Notes: generated by a model from the letters alone, not told the origin. A stretch of DNA of 64,000 nucleotides from Variovorax paradoxus (GCF_000834655.1 NZ_JXQQ01000052.1:1-64000), one strand, 5' to 3'; numbered from the stretch's first letter, positions 28,129-39,178 are shown. Made by a program: numbers and translations.

Positions 28129-29079
28129 ACGGGTTTCGGAGTTCGGCACTTCCGCGGCGCTGCCGCTTGAGGAAGGCGATATCACGCAAAAGACAGCCGG
28201 TGACCTGCTGCGCGAGGCGCGCGAGGCACACGGACTGCACATTGAAATGGTGGCGGCTGCGCTCAAGGTGCCGCCGCAGAAGCTCATGGCGCTCGAGGCG
28301 GACGACATCGATTCGCTGCCCGATCCGGTCTTTGCGCGCGCACTGGCCAGCAGCGTCTGCCGGGCCCTGCGCATCGATCCGGCGCCCGTGCTCGCCAAGC
28401 TGCCGACCACCAGGCACACCTCGCTGGCCGTGGCCGACCGCACCCTCAAGACCAACATCGTCTCCGGCACGCCGCGCTGGAACGGCGGTCGCTCCAGCGT
28501 GCTGCCGTCGCGGGCGCTGCTGACGGTGGTCGTGCTTCTGTTGATCGGCGCGGGTGCGCTGTTCTGGCTGCCGCAATCGGTTTTCGATCAGGTCGGCGCC
28601 TCGGTGTCGCGCCTCACGTCGCGCAGCGAGGCCAATGCGGGTTCGGCGGGCGACACGTCCGCAGGCGGATCGGCTTCGGGCACGCCGGGCGTCGTTGCTG
28701 AAAACGTTCCCGTCCAGGCCGTTGCGCCCACCGGGCCGGCGGGCGATGCACCTGCCGCGGCTGCCAATGGCCCCGCACCTGCTGCTACGGCAACCGTCGC
28801 GCCTGGCGCGGCATCTCCCGTTGCCGCCGCCGCGGGCAGCAGCCAGCAACTGGTTTTCGTTGCACGCGAAGAGTGCTGGATCACCGTGACCGAAGCCGGC
28901 GGCAAGCAACTGCTGCGCCGCAGCCTGCAGGCCGGCGAAACCGTCGGGCTGTCGGGCACGCTGCCGCTCTCGGTGGTGGTGGGCCGTGCCTCGGCCGTCG
29001 ACGTGCAGGTGCGCGGAAAAGCCTACGATCTGAAGCCTGTCACGCGCGGTGGCGGCGTGGCGCGTTTCGAGGTGACATC

Positions 29080-29083
<4 letters not shown>
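28121..29083 (+). CDS. rodZ: Cytoskeletal protein RodZ
   Basis: The 320-residue single-pass membrane protein has an N-terminal helix-turn-helix domain ([20 protein letters not shown], about 28-95). A TM helix lies at about 131-150 ([18 protein letters not shown]), then an Ala/Pro/Gly linker and a C-terminal periplasmic DUF4115 beta domain ([20 protein letters not shown]). RodZ links MreB to the membrane to maintain rod shape. The ATG at 28121 overlaps the pilW stop, and the stop codon overlaps the GTG start of ispG (GTGA), so three genes are translationally linked. Confidence 0.9.
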
Positions 29084-30366
<1,283 letters not shown>

Positions 30367-30381
30367 CACCTCCGCAGACTC

Positions 30382-31692
30382 ATGGCTGAAAAATTGAATG
30401 CCGTCAAAGGCATGAACGACATATTGCCGCCCGAATCGGCGCGCTGGGAGTGGCTCGAGGCCACCGTGCGCGACCTGATGGGCCGCTATGCGTACCGCAA
30501 CGTCCGCACGCCGATCCTGGAGCACACGGCCCTGTTCGTGCGCGGCATCGGCGAGGTGACCGACATCGTCGAGAAGGAGATGTACTCCTTCCACGACCGT
30601 TCGGACAAGTACGGCGACAACGATCACCTGACGCTGCGGCCGGAGAACACCGCCGGCCTGGTCCGCGCGGTGATCGAGCACAACATGCTCTACGACGGTG
30701 GCAAGCGCCTCTGGTACATCGGGCCGATGTTCCGCCGCGAGAAGCCGCAGCGCGGGCGCTTCCGCCAGTTCCACCAGATCGGCGCGGAGGCGCTCGGCTT
30801 TGCCGGTCCGGATGTCGACGCCGAGTTGATTCTGCTGGCCAGCGCGCTCTGGAAGGTTCTGGGTCTCACGGACATCCGCCTCGAACTCAACAGCCTGGGC
30901 CAGCCTGCAGAGCGCGCGCAACACCGTGCCGAACTCATCGCTCACCTCGAGAAGCACGCCGACAAGCTCGATGAAGACGGCAAGCGTCGCCTGCACAGCA
31001 ATCCGCTGCGCATCCTCGACACCAAGAATCCGGCGATGAAGGAAGTGGTCGAAGCGGCACCGAAGCTGATCGACTTCCTCGGCGCCGAGTCGCTGGCGCA
31101 CTTCGAGGGCCTGAAGGCCATCCTCGATGCCAACGGCATCGCCTACACCATCAATCCGAGACTGGTGCGCGGCCTCGACTACTACAACCTCAGCGTGTTC
31201 GAGTTCGTGACCGATCGGCTCGGGTCGCAAGGCACGGTATGCGCGGGTGGCCGCTACGACGACCTGATCGCGCAGATCGGCGGCAAGCCGGCGCCCGCGG
31301 TGGGCTGGGCCATGGGCGTGGAGCGCGTGCTAGACCTCATGAAGGAGCAGGGGACCTCGATCCCTGTGCCGGCACCCGATGTCTATGCCGTCGTGCCCGA
31401 CGCATCGGCCATGCCGGTGGTGCTGCGCACCTTGCAGCAACTGCGCGATGCCGGCGTGCGCGTGCAGATGCATGCCGCCACTGTCGACGGCCTCGGCAGC
31501 TTCAAGTCGCAGTTCAAGCGCGCCGACAACAGCGGCGCTACCTATGCCCTGATCTTCGGCGCCGATGAACTTGCACGCGGCGAAGTGACTCTCAAGGCCC
31601 TGCGCGACGGCAGCGGCGCGCAAACCTCGCGGCCGCTCGCCGAAGTGGCCACCTGGGCCGCCACCCTACAATCCCCGGCTCCCAACACCTGA
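30382..31692 (+). CDS. hisS: Histidyl-tRNA synthetase
   Basis: This is a 436-residue class II aminoacyl-tRNA synthetase. It has motif 1 in the N-terminal region ([19 protein letters not shown]), motif 2 [18 protein letters not shown], the histidine-specific segments [15 protein letters not shown] and AGGRYDDL, and motif 3 [10 protein letters not shown]. The C-terminal anticodon-binding domain follows. Its last codons contain TACAATCCCCGG (31667), a promoter-like motif for the next gene. A paralogue without synthetase function (hisZ) is at 39200-40360. Confidence 0.97.
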   Translation: MAEKLNAVKGMNDILPPESARWEWLEATVRDLMGRYAYRNVRTPILEHTALFVRGIGEVTDIVEKEMYSFHDRSDKYGDNDHLTLRPENTAGLVRAVIEHNMLYDGGKRLWYIGPMFRREKPQRGRFRQFHQIGAEALGFAGPDVDAELILLASALWKVLGLTDIRLELNSLGQPAERAQHRAELIAHLEKHADKLDEDGKRRLHSNPLRILDTKNPAMKEVVEAAPKLIDFLGAESLAHFEGLKAILDANGIAYTINPRLVRGLDYYNLSVFEFVTDRLGSQGTVCAGGRYDDLIAQIGGKPAPAVGWAMGVERVLDLMKEQGTSIPVPAPDVYAVVPDASAMPVVLRTLQQLRDAGVRVQMHAATVDGLGSFKSQFKRADNSGATYALIFGADELARGEVTLKALRDGSGAQTSRPLAEVATWAATLQSPAPNT

Positions 31693-31698
31693 CAGCGC

Positions 31699-32391
31699 AT
31701 GGCAACCCATCTCGATCTCGAAGAACAGGAACAGCTCGACCAGCTCAAGCATTTCTGGAACACCTACGGCACCCTGATCACCTGGGCCGTGCTGCTCGTC
31801 GCCGGCGCCTTCGTGGCCTGGAACGGCTGGCAGTACTTCCAGCGCAACAAGGCAGCCCAGGCTGCAGCCCTCTACGACGAGGTCGAGCGCAGCACGCAGT
31901 CCGGCGACGTCGAGCGCATCCAGCGCGTGCTGGGCGACATGAAGGAACGCTTCGCGGGCACCGCCTATGCGCAGCAGGCCGGCCTCCTGGCCGCCAAGAC
32001 GCTGTACGAGAAGGGCAAGGTCGAGGAATCGCGTGCCGCACTGGGCTGGGTGGCGCAGAGCGCCATCGACCCGGGCTACCAGGCCATCGCGAAGCTGCGG
32101 CTCGCTGCCGAGCTGCTCGATGGCAAGTCGTACGACGAAGCCTTGAAGCAGCTCGACGGCAAGGTGCCCAAGGAATTCGAACCGCTGGTGGCCGACCGCA
32201 AGGGCGACATCTACATGGCGCAGGGCAAGCGCGACGAGGCGCAGCTGGAATACCGCAAGGCCTGGACTGGCCTTGGCGCAACGTCCGACTACCGCCGCCT
32301 GGTCGAGATCAAGCTGAACGCGGTCGGTGTCGACCCGAAGAGCCTGGCGCCGACCATCACTGTCACACCCGCAGCCCCCAAAACTTCCTGA
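31699..32391 (+). CDS. yfgM: YfgM-family ancillary translocon/periplasmic chaperone-network protein
   Basis: The 230-residue protein has a short cytoplasmic N-terminus (HLDLEEQEQLDQLKHFWNTY), a TM helix (about 26-45, TWAVLLVAGAFVAWNGWQYF) and a periplasmic TPR-like region (AQQAGLLAAKTLYEKGKVEE). In E. coli YfgM associates with PpiD and the Sec translocon. The position between hisS and bamB matches the conserved order. It is 6 bases downstream of hisS. Confidence 0.88.
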   Translation: MATHLDLEEQEQLDQLKHFWNTYGTLITWAVLLVAGAFVAWNGWQYFQRNKAAQAAALYDEVERSTQSGDVERIQRVLGDMKERFAGTAYAQQAGLLAAKTLYEKGKVEESRAALGWVAQSAIDPGYQAIAKLRLAAELLDGKSYDEALKQLDGKVPKEFEPLVADRKGDIYMAQGKRDEAQLEYRKAWTGLGATSDYRRLVEIKLNAVGVDPKSLAPTITVTPAAPKTS

Positions 32392-32398
32392 CCGCATC

Positions 32399-33541
32399 AT
32401 GAATTTCAAGCGTCTCATGCCTGAATCGGCCGCCCTGCGCGCGGGTTCCGCTCTCGTTCTGGTCGCGCTCCTGGCCGCCTGCTCGGGCACCAGCAAGCCG
32501 AAGCCGGCCGAGCTGCCCGCCAACCCCGCCACGCTCGGCGTGCGCCAGGCCTGGAGCGTGAAGATTCCCGACGTGAGCTTCCCGCTCACCACGGACGTCA
32601 GCGGCGACATCGTGACCGTGGCCGGCAGCGACGGCACCATCGTGGCCATCGACGCCCGTGCCGGCCGCGAAACCTGGCGCGCGAGCGCTGGCGCCACGCT
32701 GGCAGCAGGCGTCGGCAGCGACGGTTCCATGGCTGCGGTCGTCACCACCAACAACGAGCTCGTCGCCATCGAAGGCGGCAAGGTCCTGTGGAAGCAGAAG
32801 CTGTCGGCCCAGGCCTTCACCGCACCGCTGGTCGCCGGCCGCCGCGTGTTCGTGCAGACCGCCGACCGGAGCATCAGCGCCTGGGACGGCCAGAGCGGCC
32901 GTCGCCTCTGGCTGCAGCAGCGCCCCGGTGAAAATCTGGTGCTGCGCAAGTCGGGCGTCCTGATTGCCGTGGGCGACACCCTGGTCGCGGGCATCGGCGG
33001 CCGGCTGGTCGGTATCAACCCGGCCAACGGCACCTCGCGTTGGGAATCGCCCATTGCGGCGCCACGCGGCACCAACGACGTGGAGCGCCTTGTCGACCTG
33101 ACCGGCAGCGTGAGCCGTTTCGGCGACAGCGTCTGCGCGCGGGCCTACTACGCCAGCGTCGGCTGCGTCGAGACGCAGCGCGGTACGCTGGTCTGGAGCA
33201 AGCCGGCCTCGGGCGCGGACGGCGTCTCGGGCGACGAAGGTTTTGTCTACGGCACCGAATCTGACGGCAGCGTCACGGCCTGGCGCCGCGGCGACGGCGA
33301 ACGCGCCTGGCAATCGACCCGTTTCAAGAACCGCGTGCTGACCTCGCCGCTCGCGGTGGGCCGCTCGCTGATCCTCGGCGAGGACACCGGGTCCCTGCAT
33401 TTCGTTTCGCGCGAAGACGGTGCGCTGCTCAATCGCGTCACGCCCGATGGCTCTGCCATCACCGTTGCACCGGTCCTGGCCGGCAACACGGTCGTGGTCG
33501 TGACCGCCAAGGGTGGCGTGTTTGGCTATCGCCCTGAATAA
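32399..33541 (+). CDS. bamB: Outer-membrane protein assembly factor BamB
   Basis: The 380-residue lipoprotein has lipobox LLAAC (Cys28). It is an eight-bladed PQQ-like beta-propeller with repeating blade motifs such as GTIVAIDARAGRETWRASAG, RSISAWDGQSGRRLWLQ, TLVWSKPASGADG and GSVTAWRRGDGERAWQS. BamB supports substrate delivery to BamA in the BAM complex together with BamD (20836-21642). The ATG at 32399 starts a proper signal peptide. It precedes der as in most proteobacteria. Confidence 0.94.
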   Translation: MNFKRLMPESAALRAGSALVLVALLAACSGTSKPKPAELPANPATLGVRQAWSVKIPDVSFPLTTDVSGDIVTVAGSDGTIVAIDARAGRETWRASAGATLAAGVGSDGSMAAVVTTNNELVAIEGGKVLWKQKLSAQAFTAPLVAGRRVFVQTADRSISAWDGQSGRRLWLQQRPGENLVLRKSGVLIAVGDTLVAGIGGRLVGINPANGTSRWESPIAAPRGTNDVERLVDLTGSVSRFGDSVCARAYYASVGCVETQRGTLVWSKPASGADGVSGDEGFVYGTESDGSVTAWRRGDGERAWQSTRFKNRVLTSPLAVGRSLILGEDTGSLHFVSREDGALLNRVTPDGSAITVAPVLAGNTVVVVTAKGGVFGYRPE

Positions 33542-33572
33542 CTTCTTCTTTTCCCACTCTCAAGGCCCGACC

Positions 33573-33605
33573 ATGAAAACCGCGCCATCGAAAGGCCGGC
33601 CATGA
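33573..33605 (+). other. Ten-codon mini-ORF overlapping the der start codon
   Basis: An ATG at 33573 opens the ten-residue frame [10 protein letters not shown]. Its stop TGA (33603-33605) overlaps the der ATG as ATGA. It may act as a leader peptide that couples ribosomes to der, whose own ribosome site is poor. It could also be chance; no homology can be judged at this length. Confidence 0.3.
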
Positions 33606-34945
33606 AGCCGGTCGTGGCCCTGGTCGGCCGTCCCAACGTCGGCAAGTCGACGCTCTTCAACCGCCTGACCCAGACGCGCGACGCCATCGTCGCCGACTAC
33701 GCCGGCCTCACGCGCGACCGCCACTACGGCAACGGCCGCCTGGGCAAGCACGAGTTCATCGTGATCGATACCGGCGGCTTCGAGCCCGACGCCGGCAGCG
33801 GCATCTACAAGGAAATGGCCAAGCAGACGCGGCAGGCCGTGGCCGAGGCCGACGTGGTGATCTTCGTGGTCGATGCCCGCGAAGGCCTCTCGGCACAAGA
33901 CCACGACATTGCGAACGAACTGCGCCGGCTGGGCAAGCCTTGCGTGCTGGCCGCCAACAAGGCCGAAGGCATGCACGACGGCACCAAGCTGGTCGATTTC
34001 TACGAACTCGGCTTCGGCGACGTTCATGGCGTGTCCGCTGCGCACGGGCAGGGCATGCGAGATTTGGTCGAGCTGGCACTCGAGCCGCTGAATCTGGCGG
34101 ACCCGGACGATGAGACGGACGATGACGACGTCAACAAGCCGATCAAGCTGGCGGTGGCCGGCCGGCCCAACGTCGGCAAGTCCACACTGATCAACACCTG
34201 GCTCGGCGAAGAGCGCCTGGTGGCATTCGACATGCCGGGTACCACGCGCGACGCCATCTCGGTGCCGTTCGAGCGCAACGGCCAGCGCTTCGAGTTGATC
34301 GACACGGCCGGCCTGCGCCGCAAGGGCAAGGTGTTCGAGGCAATCGAGAAGTTCTCGGTGGTCAAGACGCTGCAGGCCATCGAATCGGCCAACGTCGTGC
34401 TGCTGTTGCTCGATGCCACGCAGGGCGTGACCGACCAGGACGCGCACATTGCGGGCTATATCCTGGAGAGTGGCCGCGCGGTGGTGATCGCCATCAACAA
34501 GTGGGATGCGGTCGACAGCTACCAGCGCGAACAGATCCAGCGGCAGATCGAGACGCGGCTGCCGTTTCTGAAGTTCGCCTCGCTGCACTTCATCTCGGCC
34601 ATCAAGCGCCAGGGGCTTGGCCCGGTGTGGCAGGCCATTGCGCAGGCCCACAAGTCGGCCACGCGCAAGATGTCGACGCCGGTTCTCACGCGCCTGCTGC
34701 TGGAGGCGGTGCAATTCCAGGCGCCCCAGCGCGGCGGCATGTTCCGACCCAAGCTGCGCTATGCGCACCAAGGCGGCATGAATCCGCCGGTGATCATCAT
34801 CCACGGCAATTCGCTGGAGCATGTGACCGACGCGTACAAGCGCTTCCTGGAAGGGCGCTTTCGCAAGGAATTCGACCTGGTGGGCACGCCCTTGCGGATC
34901 CAGTTCAAAAGCTCGCAAAATCCGTTCGCGGACAAGGACAGCTAA
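33602..34945 (+). CDS. der: Ribosome-assembly GTPase Der (EngA)
   Basis: This is a 447-residue protein with two tandem G domains, which is unique to Der. The first has [12 protein letters not shown] (about residues 9-20), DTGGF and NKAEG; the second has [12 protein letters not shown] (about 186-197), DTAGLRRKG and NKWD. A C-terminal KH-like domain follows ([20 protein letters not shown]). Der is needed for 50S subunit maturation. Its start codon overlaps a mini-ORF stop. A short inverted repeat (34986-34999) lies after the gene. Confidence 0.97.
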   Translation: MKPVVALVGRPNVGKSTLFNRLTQTRDAIVADYAGLTRDRHYGNGRLGKHEFIVIDTGGFEPDAGSGIYKEMAKQTRQAVAEADVVIFVVDAREGLSAQDHDIANELRRLGKPCVLAANKAEGMHDGTKLVDFYELGFGDVHGVSAAHGQGMRDLVELALEPLNLADPDDETDDDDVNKPIKLAVAGRPNVGKSTLINTWLGEERLVAFDMPGTTRDAISVPFERNGQRFELIDTAGLRRKGKVFEAIEKFSVVKTLQAIESANVVLLLLDATQGVTDQDAHIAGYILESGRAVVIAINKWDAVDSYQREQIQRQIETRLPFLKFASLHFISAIKRQGLGPVWQAIAQAHKSATRKMSTPVLTRLLLEAVQFQAPQRGGMFRPKLRYAHQGGMNPPVIIIHGNSLEHVTDAYKRFLEGRFRKEFDLVGTPLRIQFKSSQNPFADKDS

Positions 34946-35004
34946 ATCGGGCTTGGCTGCCGATGGCGGCCGATGAGTTCCAGCTGGAACGGAAGTTCCG
35001 TATT

Positions 35005-35026
35005 TTGAGAACCGTTATTTTCTCAA
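35005..35026 (+). promoter_or_regulatory. Inverted repeat in the hfq upstream region
   Basis: TTGAGAA-N8-TTCTCAA has perfect 7-bp arms and sits 85-106 bases before the hfq start codon. It may be an operator or an mRNA hairpin. Just upstream is GGAAC-N4-GTTCC (34986-34999), also a perfect small repeat. The whole 34946-35110 gap contains no gene and presumably the hfq promoter; no convincing -35/-10 pair is visible. Confidence 0.35.
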
Positions 35027-35110
35027 GGCTTTTGGGCCCGATTGCTGCAGCGCAGAAACCCTGTGTTAAGGTCATCTCTCCAACAACTACTCTTGAACAC
35101 GGAGAATATC

Positions 35111-35356
35111 GTGAGCAATAAAGGGCAACTTCTGCAAGACCCGTTTCTGAACACCCTGCGTCGCGAGCATGTGCCGGTTTCCATTTATTTGGTGAACGGC
35201 ATCAAGCTGCAGGGCCAGATTGAGTCTTTTGACCAATACGTCGTGTTGCTCCGCAATACAGTGACGCAAATGGTCTACAAGCACGCCATTTCCACCATCG
35301 TGCCGGGTCGTGCCGTCAACTTCTCGGCTGCCGAGAACGACGACGCTGCAGCCTGA
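35111..35356 (+). CDS. hfq: RNA chaperone Hfq
   Basis: The 81-residue Sm-like protein matches the family end to end: Sm1 motif in [20 protein letters not shown]...[18 protein letters not shown] and Sm2 with [10 protein letters not shown]. It forms hexamers that pair small RNAs with mRNAs. The start is a GTG at 35111 with a GGAG ribosome site 7 bases before it; an upstream in-frame ATG would add 23 residues not found in Hfq. The C-terminal tail is short ([12 protein letters not shown]), typical of betaproteobacteria. A strong terminator follows directly. Confidence 0.97.
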   Translation: MSNKGQLLQDPFLNTLRREHVPVSIYLVNGIKLQGQIESFDQYVVLLRNTVTQMVYKHAISTIVPGRAVNFSAAENDDAAA

Positions 35357-35364
35357 TCGCGCGG

Positions 35365-35396
35365 AGCGCGGCGGAGTCCCCTCCGTCGCGCTTTTT
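35365..35396 (+). terminator. Intrinsic terminator between hfq and hflX
   Basis: AGCGCGGCGGAG-TCCC-CTCCGTCGCGCT is a 12-bp stem with one G-U pair, ending in five T residues. It lies 9 bases after the hfq stop and 18 bases before the hflX start, so it should lower hflX-hflK-hflC transcription relative to hfq. Confidence 0.85.
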
Positions 35397-35413
35397 CCAT
35401 TTTCTGATTCCGC

Positions 35414-36583
35414 TTGTCTGAACTGATCCACCGCCAGGAAGGCGCCGCCGTTCTCGTCGGCGTCGACTTTGGGCTGCCCCATTTCGACAGCGAACTCGAG
35501 GAACTCGGCCTGCTCGCGCAGACCGCGGGTCTCACGCCTGTCGCCCGACTCACATGCAAACGCAAGGCGCCCGATGCGGCGCTGTTCGTGGGCAGCGGCA
35601 AGGCCGACGAGATCAAGGAGCTCGCCGCCATGCACCAGGCGAGCGAGGTCATCTTCGACCAGTCCCTGAGCCCGGCGCAGCAGCGCAACCTCGAGCGCCA
35701 GCTCGACATCGCGGTCTACGACCGCACCTTCCTCATTCTCGAAATCTTCGCCCAGCGCGCGCGTTCGCACGAAGGCAAGCTGCAAGTCGAGCTGGCTCGC
35801 CTGCAGTACCTCAGCACGCGGCTCGTTCGCCGATGGTCCCACCTGGAGCGCCAAACCGGTGGCGCAGGTGTGCGCGGCGGCCCGGGCGAGAAGCAGATCG
35901 AGCTCGACCGCCGGATGATCGGCGAGTCGATCAAGCGCACGCGTGAGCGCCTGGCCAAGGTGCAGAAGCAGCGCGGCACGCAACGCCGGCAGCGGGAGCG
36001 CCGCGAGACCTTCAACATCTCGCTCGTGGGCTACACCAACGCGGGCAAGTCGTCGCTCTTCAATGCGCTCGTCAAGGCGCGCGCCTATGCGGCCGACCAG
36101 CTCTTCGCCACGCTCGACACCACCACCCGCAATCTCTACCTGGGGGATGCGAAGCGCCAGGTGTCGATCTCCGACACCGTCGGCTTCATCCGCGACCTGC
36201 CGCACGGCCTGGTCGATGCGTTCAAGGCCACGCTGCAGGAGGCGGTCGATGCCGACCTGCTGCTGCACGTGATCGACGCCTCCAACCCCCATTACCCCGA
36301 GCAGATGGCCGAAGTGCAGACCGTCCTGCGCGAGATCGGTGCGGACGCCGTTCCGCAACTGTTGGTATTCAACAAGCTCGATGCTCTTGAAAGCACGCAA
36401 CGTCCGCTGCATCTGCAGGACGAGATGGAAATCGACGGTGTTCAGGTCCCCCGCATCTTCCTCAGCGCCAGGAGCGGCGAGGGCGTGCCGTTGCTGCGCG
36501 CCGAGCTGGCACGGCAATCGGGCTCCGTAGCCGATACGATGACCCCTGCGGACGACACTGAATTGCACGATGCTGCCCTTTGA
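35414..36583 (+). CDS. hflX: Ribosome-splitting GTPase HflX
   Basis: The 389-residue Obg-HflX family GTPase has an N-terminal HflX domain with the Gly-rich ATP/GTP segment RQTGGAGVRGGPGEKQIELD (about 153-172). The G domain has GYTNAGKSSLFNAL (about 205), DTVGFIRDLP (G3) and NKLDAL (G4). HflX rescues stalled ribosomes and is linked to heat stress. The start is a TTG at 35414, since no ATG or GTG in frame precedes the conserved IHRQEGAAVLVGVD. A CACAATCCCG motif at its 3' border may be a promoter for hflK. Confidence 0.95.
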   Translation: MSELIHRQEGAAVLVGVDFGLPHFDSELEELGLLAQTAGLTPVARLTCKRKAPDAALFVGSGKADEIKELAAMHQASEVIFDQSLSPAQQRNLERQLDIAVYDRTFLILEIFAQRARSHEGKLQVELARLQYLSTRLVRRWSHLERQTGGAGVRGGPGEKQIELDRRMIGESIKRTRERLAKVQKQRGTQRRQRERRETFNISLVGYTNAGKSSLFNALVKARAYAADQLFATLDTTTRNLYLGDAKRQVSISDTVGFIRDLPHGLVDAFKATLQEAVDADLLLHVIDASNPHYPEQMAEVQTVLREIGADAVPQLLVFNKLDALESTQRPLHLQDEMEIDGVQVPRIFLSARSGEGVPLLRAELARQSGSVADTMTPADDTELHDAAL

Positions 36584-36621
36584 TTGGGCACAATCCCGCC
36601 ACTGACAAGAGAACGAAGCGA

Positions 36622-38034
36622 ATGAATGCAAAGCCAGCGTGGAGAGGGTTTCTGGGCATGTTCAACCTGAACGATGGCCGATGGGGTCGCGGCGACGAGC
36701 CGTCGTCCTCCAACGGCGACCGCCCAGCCGGCAACCGGCCCCCCGATGCCGATCCTCCGGGCGCTCCGACGCCCCCGCCTTCGGGCAACAACAATAACAA
36801 CGGCAACCGCCCCCGCGGCCAGGGTCCCAACCAGGGACCGCCCGACCTCGACGAGCTTTGGCGCGACCTCAATCGCAAGCTCGGCGGTTTCTTCGGCGGC
36901 GGCAAGGGCGGCGGCAATCGCCCGAGCGGCGGCAACAGCGGCGGTGGCGGCAACGGCTACAGACCCGACATGAAAAACGCAGGATTCGGCCTCGGCCTGG
37001 TGGCAGCCGTGGCGATCCTGATCTGGCTCGGCACCGGCTTCTTCATCGTGAACGAAGGCCAGCAGGCCGTGGTCACGCAGTTCGGCCGCTACAAGTCGAC
37101 GGTGAACGCCGGCTTCAACTGGCGCCTGCCGTATCCCATCCAGCGCCACGAAGTGGTGGTGACCACGCAGATCCGCTCCACCGACGTGGGCCGCGATGCC
37201 ATCGTGCGTTCCACGGGCCTTCGCGAATCGGCCATGCTGACCGAAGACGAGAACATCGTCGAAATCAAGTTCGCCGTGCAGTACCGCCTGAGCAATGCAC
37301 AGGCCTGGCTCTACGAGAGCAAGTCGCCAGCCGAAACCATCGTCCAGGTGGCCGAGAGTTCCGTGCGCGAAGTGGTCGGCAAGATGAAGATGGACGCGGC
37401 GCTCGCTGAAGAGCGGGACCAGATCGCCCCGCGCGTTCGCGCGCTGATGCAGACCATCCTGGATCGCTACAAGATCGGTGTCGAAGTCGTCGGCATCAAC
37501 CTGCAGCAGGGCGGCGTTCGTCCCCCCGAGCAGGTGCAGGCAGCGTTCGACGACGTGCTCAAGGCAGGTCAAGAGCGCGAGCGCGCCAAGAACGATGCCC
37601 AGGCCTACGCCAACAACGTGGTGCCGCTCGCCACCGGTACGTCCTCGCGCCTGAAGGAAGAATCCGAAGCCTACAAGGCACGCATCGTGGCCCAGGCACA
37701 AGGCGATGCCGGTCGTTTCAGCGCGGTGCTGGCCGAGTACCAGAAGGCGCCGCAGGTCACCCGCGACCGCATGTACACCGACGCCATGCAGCAGATCTAT
37801 GCCAGCACCACCAAGGTCCTGGTCGATACCAAGGCAGGCTCCAACCTGCTGTACCTGCCGCTCGACAAGATCATGCAGATGACCGGCAACAACGCTGCCG
37901 CAACGCCCGTCGATGCCGCCAGCCCGAGCGTGGCCGGCACCGCGCCGGCCCAGTCGTCGGTGATTCCGGTCGCCCCGCCCACGGGCGAGACCCGTGCACG
38001 CGACGGTCGCTCGCGTGAACGCGACGTGCGCTGA
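36622..38034 (+). CDS. hflK: FtsH protease modulator HflK
   Basis: The 470-residue SPFH/prohibitin-type membrane protein starts with a long low-complexity Gly/Asn/Pro cytoplasmic segment (about 25-115). One TM helix follows (about 118-140, FGLGLVAAVAILIWLGTGFF) and then the band-7 domain (NEGQQAVVTQFGRYKSTVNA). With HflC it forms a cage around FtsH hexamers and limits membrane-protein degradation. The ATG at 36622 gives MNAKPAWRGF; a later ATG at 36658 is possible. The gene is 17 bases from hflC. Confidence 0.95.
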   Translation: MNAKPAWRGFLGMFNLNDGRWGRGDEPSSSNGDRPAGNRPPDADPPGAPTPPPSGNNNNNGNRPRGQGPNQGPPDLDELWRDLNRKLGGFFGGGKGGGNRPSGGNSGGGGNGYRPDMKNAGFGLGLVAAVAILIWLGTGFFIVNEGQQAVVTQFGRYKSTVNAGFNWRLPYPIQRHEVVVTTQIRSTDVGRDAIVRSTGLRESAMLTEDENIVEIKFAVQYRLSNAQAWLYESKSPAETIVQVAESSVREVVGKMKMDAALAEERDQIAPRVRALMQTILDRYKIGVEVVGINLQQGGVRPPEQVQAAFDDVLKAGQERERAKNDAQAYANNVVPLATGTSSRLKEESEAYKARIVAQAQGDAGRFSAVLAEYQKAPQVTRDRMYTDAMQQIYASTTKVLVDTKAGSNLLYLPLDKIMQMTGNNAAATPVDAASPSVAGTAPAQSSVIPVAPPTGETRARDGRSRERDVR

Positions 38035-38051
38035 AAAAGGCCAAGAAGAAC

Positions 38052-38951
38052 ATGAACAGAATCGGATTCATCGCCTCGTCGATCCTCGTCTTGCTCGTGC
38101 TGTTGAGCTCGACACTTTTCGTGGTCGACCAGCGCCAGTTCGGCGTTGTCTATGCCCTTGGCCAGATCAAGAGCGTCATCACCGAGCCCGGCCTCAACTT
38201 CAAGCTGCCGCCGCCGTTCCAGAACGTGTCGTACATCGACAAGCGCCTCCTGACACTGTCAAGCATCGACACCGAACCCATGCTCACGGCTGAAAAGCAG
38301 CGCGTGGTGATCGACTGGTATGTGCGCTGGCGCATCAGCGACCCGCAGGCCTATATCCGCAACGTCGGCCTCGATGAGAACGCGGGTGCCATGCAGCTGA
38401 ACCGCGTGGTGCGCAACGCGTTCCAGGAAAACATCAACAAGCGCACCGTTCGCGATCTGATCTCGTTGCGTCGCGAGGCCTTGATGGCCGACGTGCAGCG
38501 CGAGGTGCTTGCCGTGGTGAAGGGCGCCAAGCCCTGGGGCGTCGATGTGGTCGACGTGCGGATCACCCGCGTGGACTACGTGGAAGCGATCACCGAATCT
38601 GTCTACCGCCGCATGGAAGCCGAGCGCAAGCGCGTGGCCAACGAACTGCGTTCGACCGGTACGGCCGAAGGCGAAAAGATCCGCGCCGACGCCGACCGCC
38701 AGCGCGAAGTGATCGTGGCGAATGCCTACCGCGACGCGCAGAAAATCAAGGGCGAGGGCGATGCGCAGGCCGCCTCCGCGTACAGCGAGGCCTTCGGCCG
38801 CGATCCGCAGTTCGCCCAGTTCTATCGCAGCCTCGAGGCCTACAAACAGAGCTTCAACAAGAAGAGCGACGTGATGGTCGTGGATCCGTCGTCCGACTTC
38901 TTCCGCGCCATGCAGGGCTCCGGCTCGGCAGGCAACGCGCCGCGCCGCTGA
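38052..38951 (+). CDS. hflC: FtsH protease modulator HflC
   Basis: The 299-residue SPFH protein has a TM anchor at residues 4-24 and the band-7 domain (DQRQFGVVYALGQIKSVITE, NFKLPPPFQNVSYIDKRLL), then a coiled-coil stretch RMEAERKRVANELRSTGTAE. It partners HflK. AAGAAGA upstream may act as ribosome site. Confidence 0.96.
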   Translation: MNRIGFIASSILVLLVLLSSTLFVVDQRQFGVVYALGQIKSVITEPGLNFKLPPPFQNVSYIDKRLLTLSSIDTEPMLTAEKQRVVIDWYVRWRISDPQAYIRNVGLDENAGAMQLNRVVRNAFQENINKRTVRDLISLRREALMADVQREVLAVVKGAKPWGVDVVDVRITRVDYVEAITESVYRRMEAERKRVANELRSTGTAEGEKIRADADRQREVIVANAYRDAQKIKGEGDAQAASAYSEAFGRDPQFAQFYRSLEAYKQSFNKKSDVMVVDPSSDFFRAMQGSGSAGNAPRR

Positions 38952-38966
38952 TCCGCTCCGGGCTTC

Positions 38967-39155
38967 GTGAGCGCCGAGACCTTCTGGAGCGCGCTGGCGC
39001 TCGTCCTGGTGATCGAGGGCATCCTGCCCTTCGTGTCGCCGGGAGGGTGGCGCCGCGGCTTCGGGCAGCTGATGCAACTGCGCGACGGGCAGCTCCGTTT
39101 CTTCGGTCTTTGCAGCATCTTGCTGGGCTTGGTACTCCTTTGGGTTTTGGCGTAG
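38967..39155 (+). CDS. Small DUF2065 (YjeT-like) membrane protein
   Basis: The 62-residue protein has two hydrophobic helices (LALVLVIEGILPFVSPGGW and LCSILLGLVLLWVLA) separated by a polar turn, matching DUF2065. The equivalent E. coli gene yjeT sits between hflC and purA, which supports the call. It begins with GTG at 38967, 15 bases after hflC. Function unknown. Confidence 0.82.
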   Translation: MSAETFWSALALVLVIEGILPFVSPGGWRRGFGQLMQLRDGQLRFFGLCSILLGLVLLWVLA

Positions 39156-39166
39156 CGCGGTCCCGG

Positions 39167-39178
39167 TAGAATCCCGGT
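39167..39178 (+). promoter_or_regulatory. Promoter-like TAGAATC motif of hisZ
   Basis: TAGAATCCCGGT, 33 bases before the hisZ ATG, follows the TANAATC pattern. A weak TTTTGG lies 16 bases upstream (39145-39150). Confidence 0.33.
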
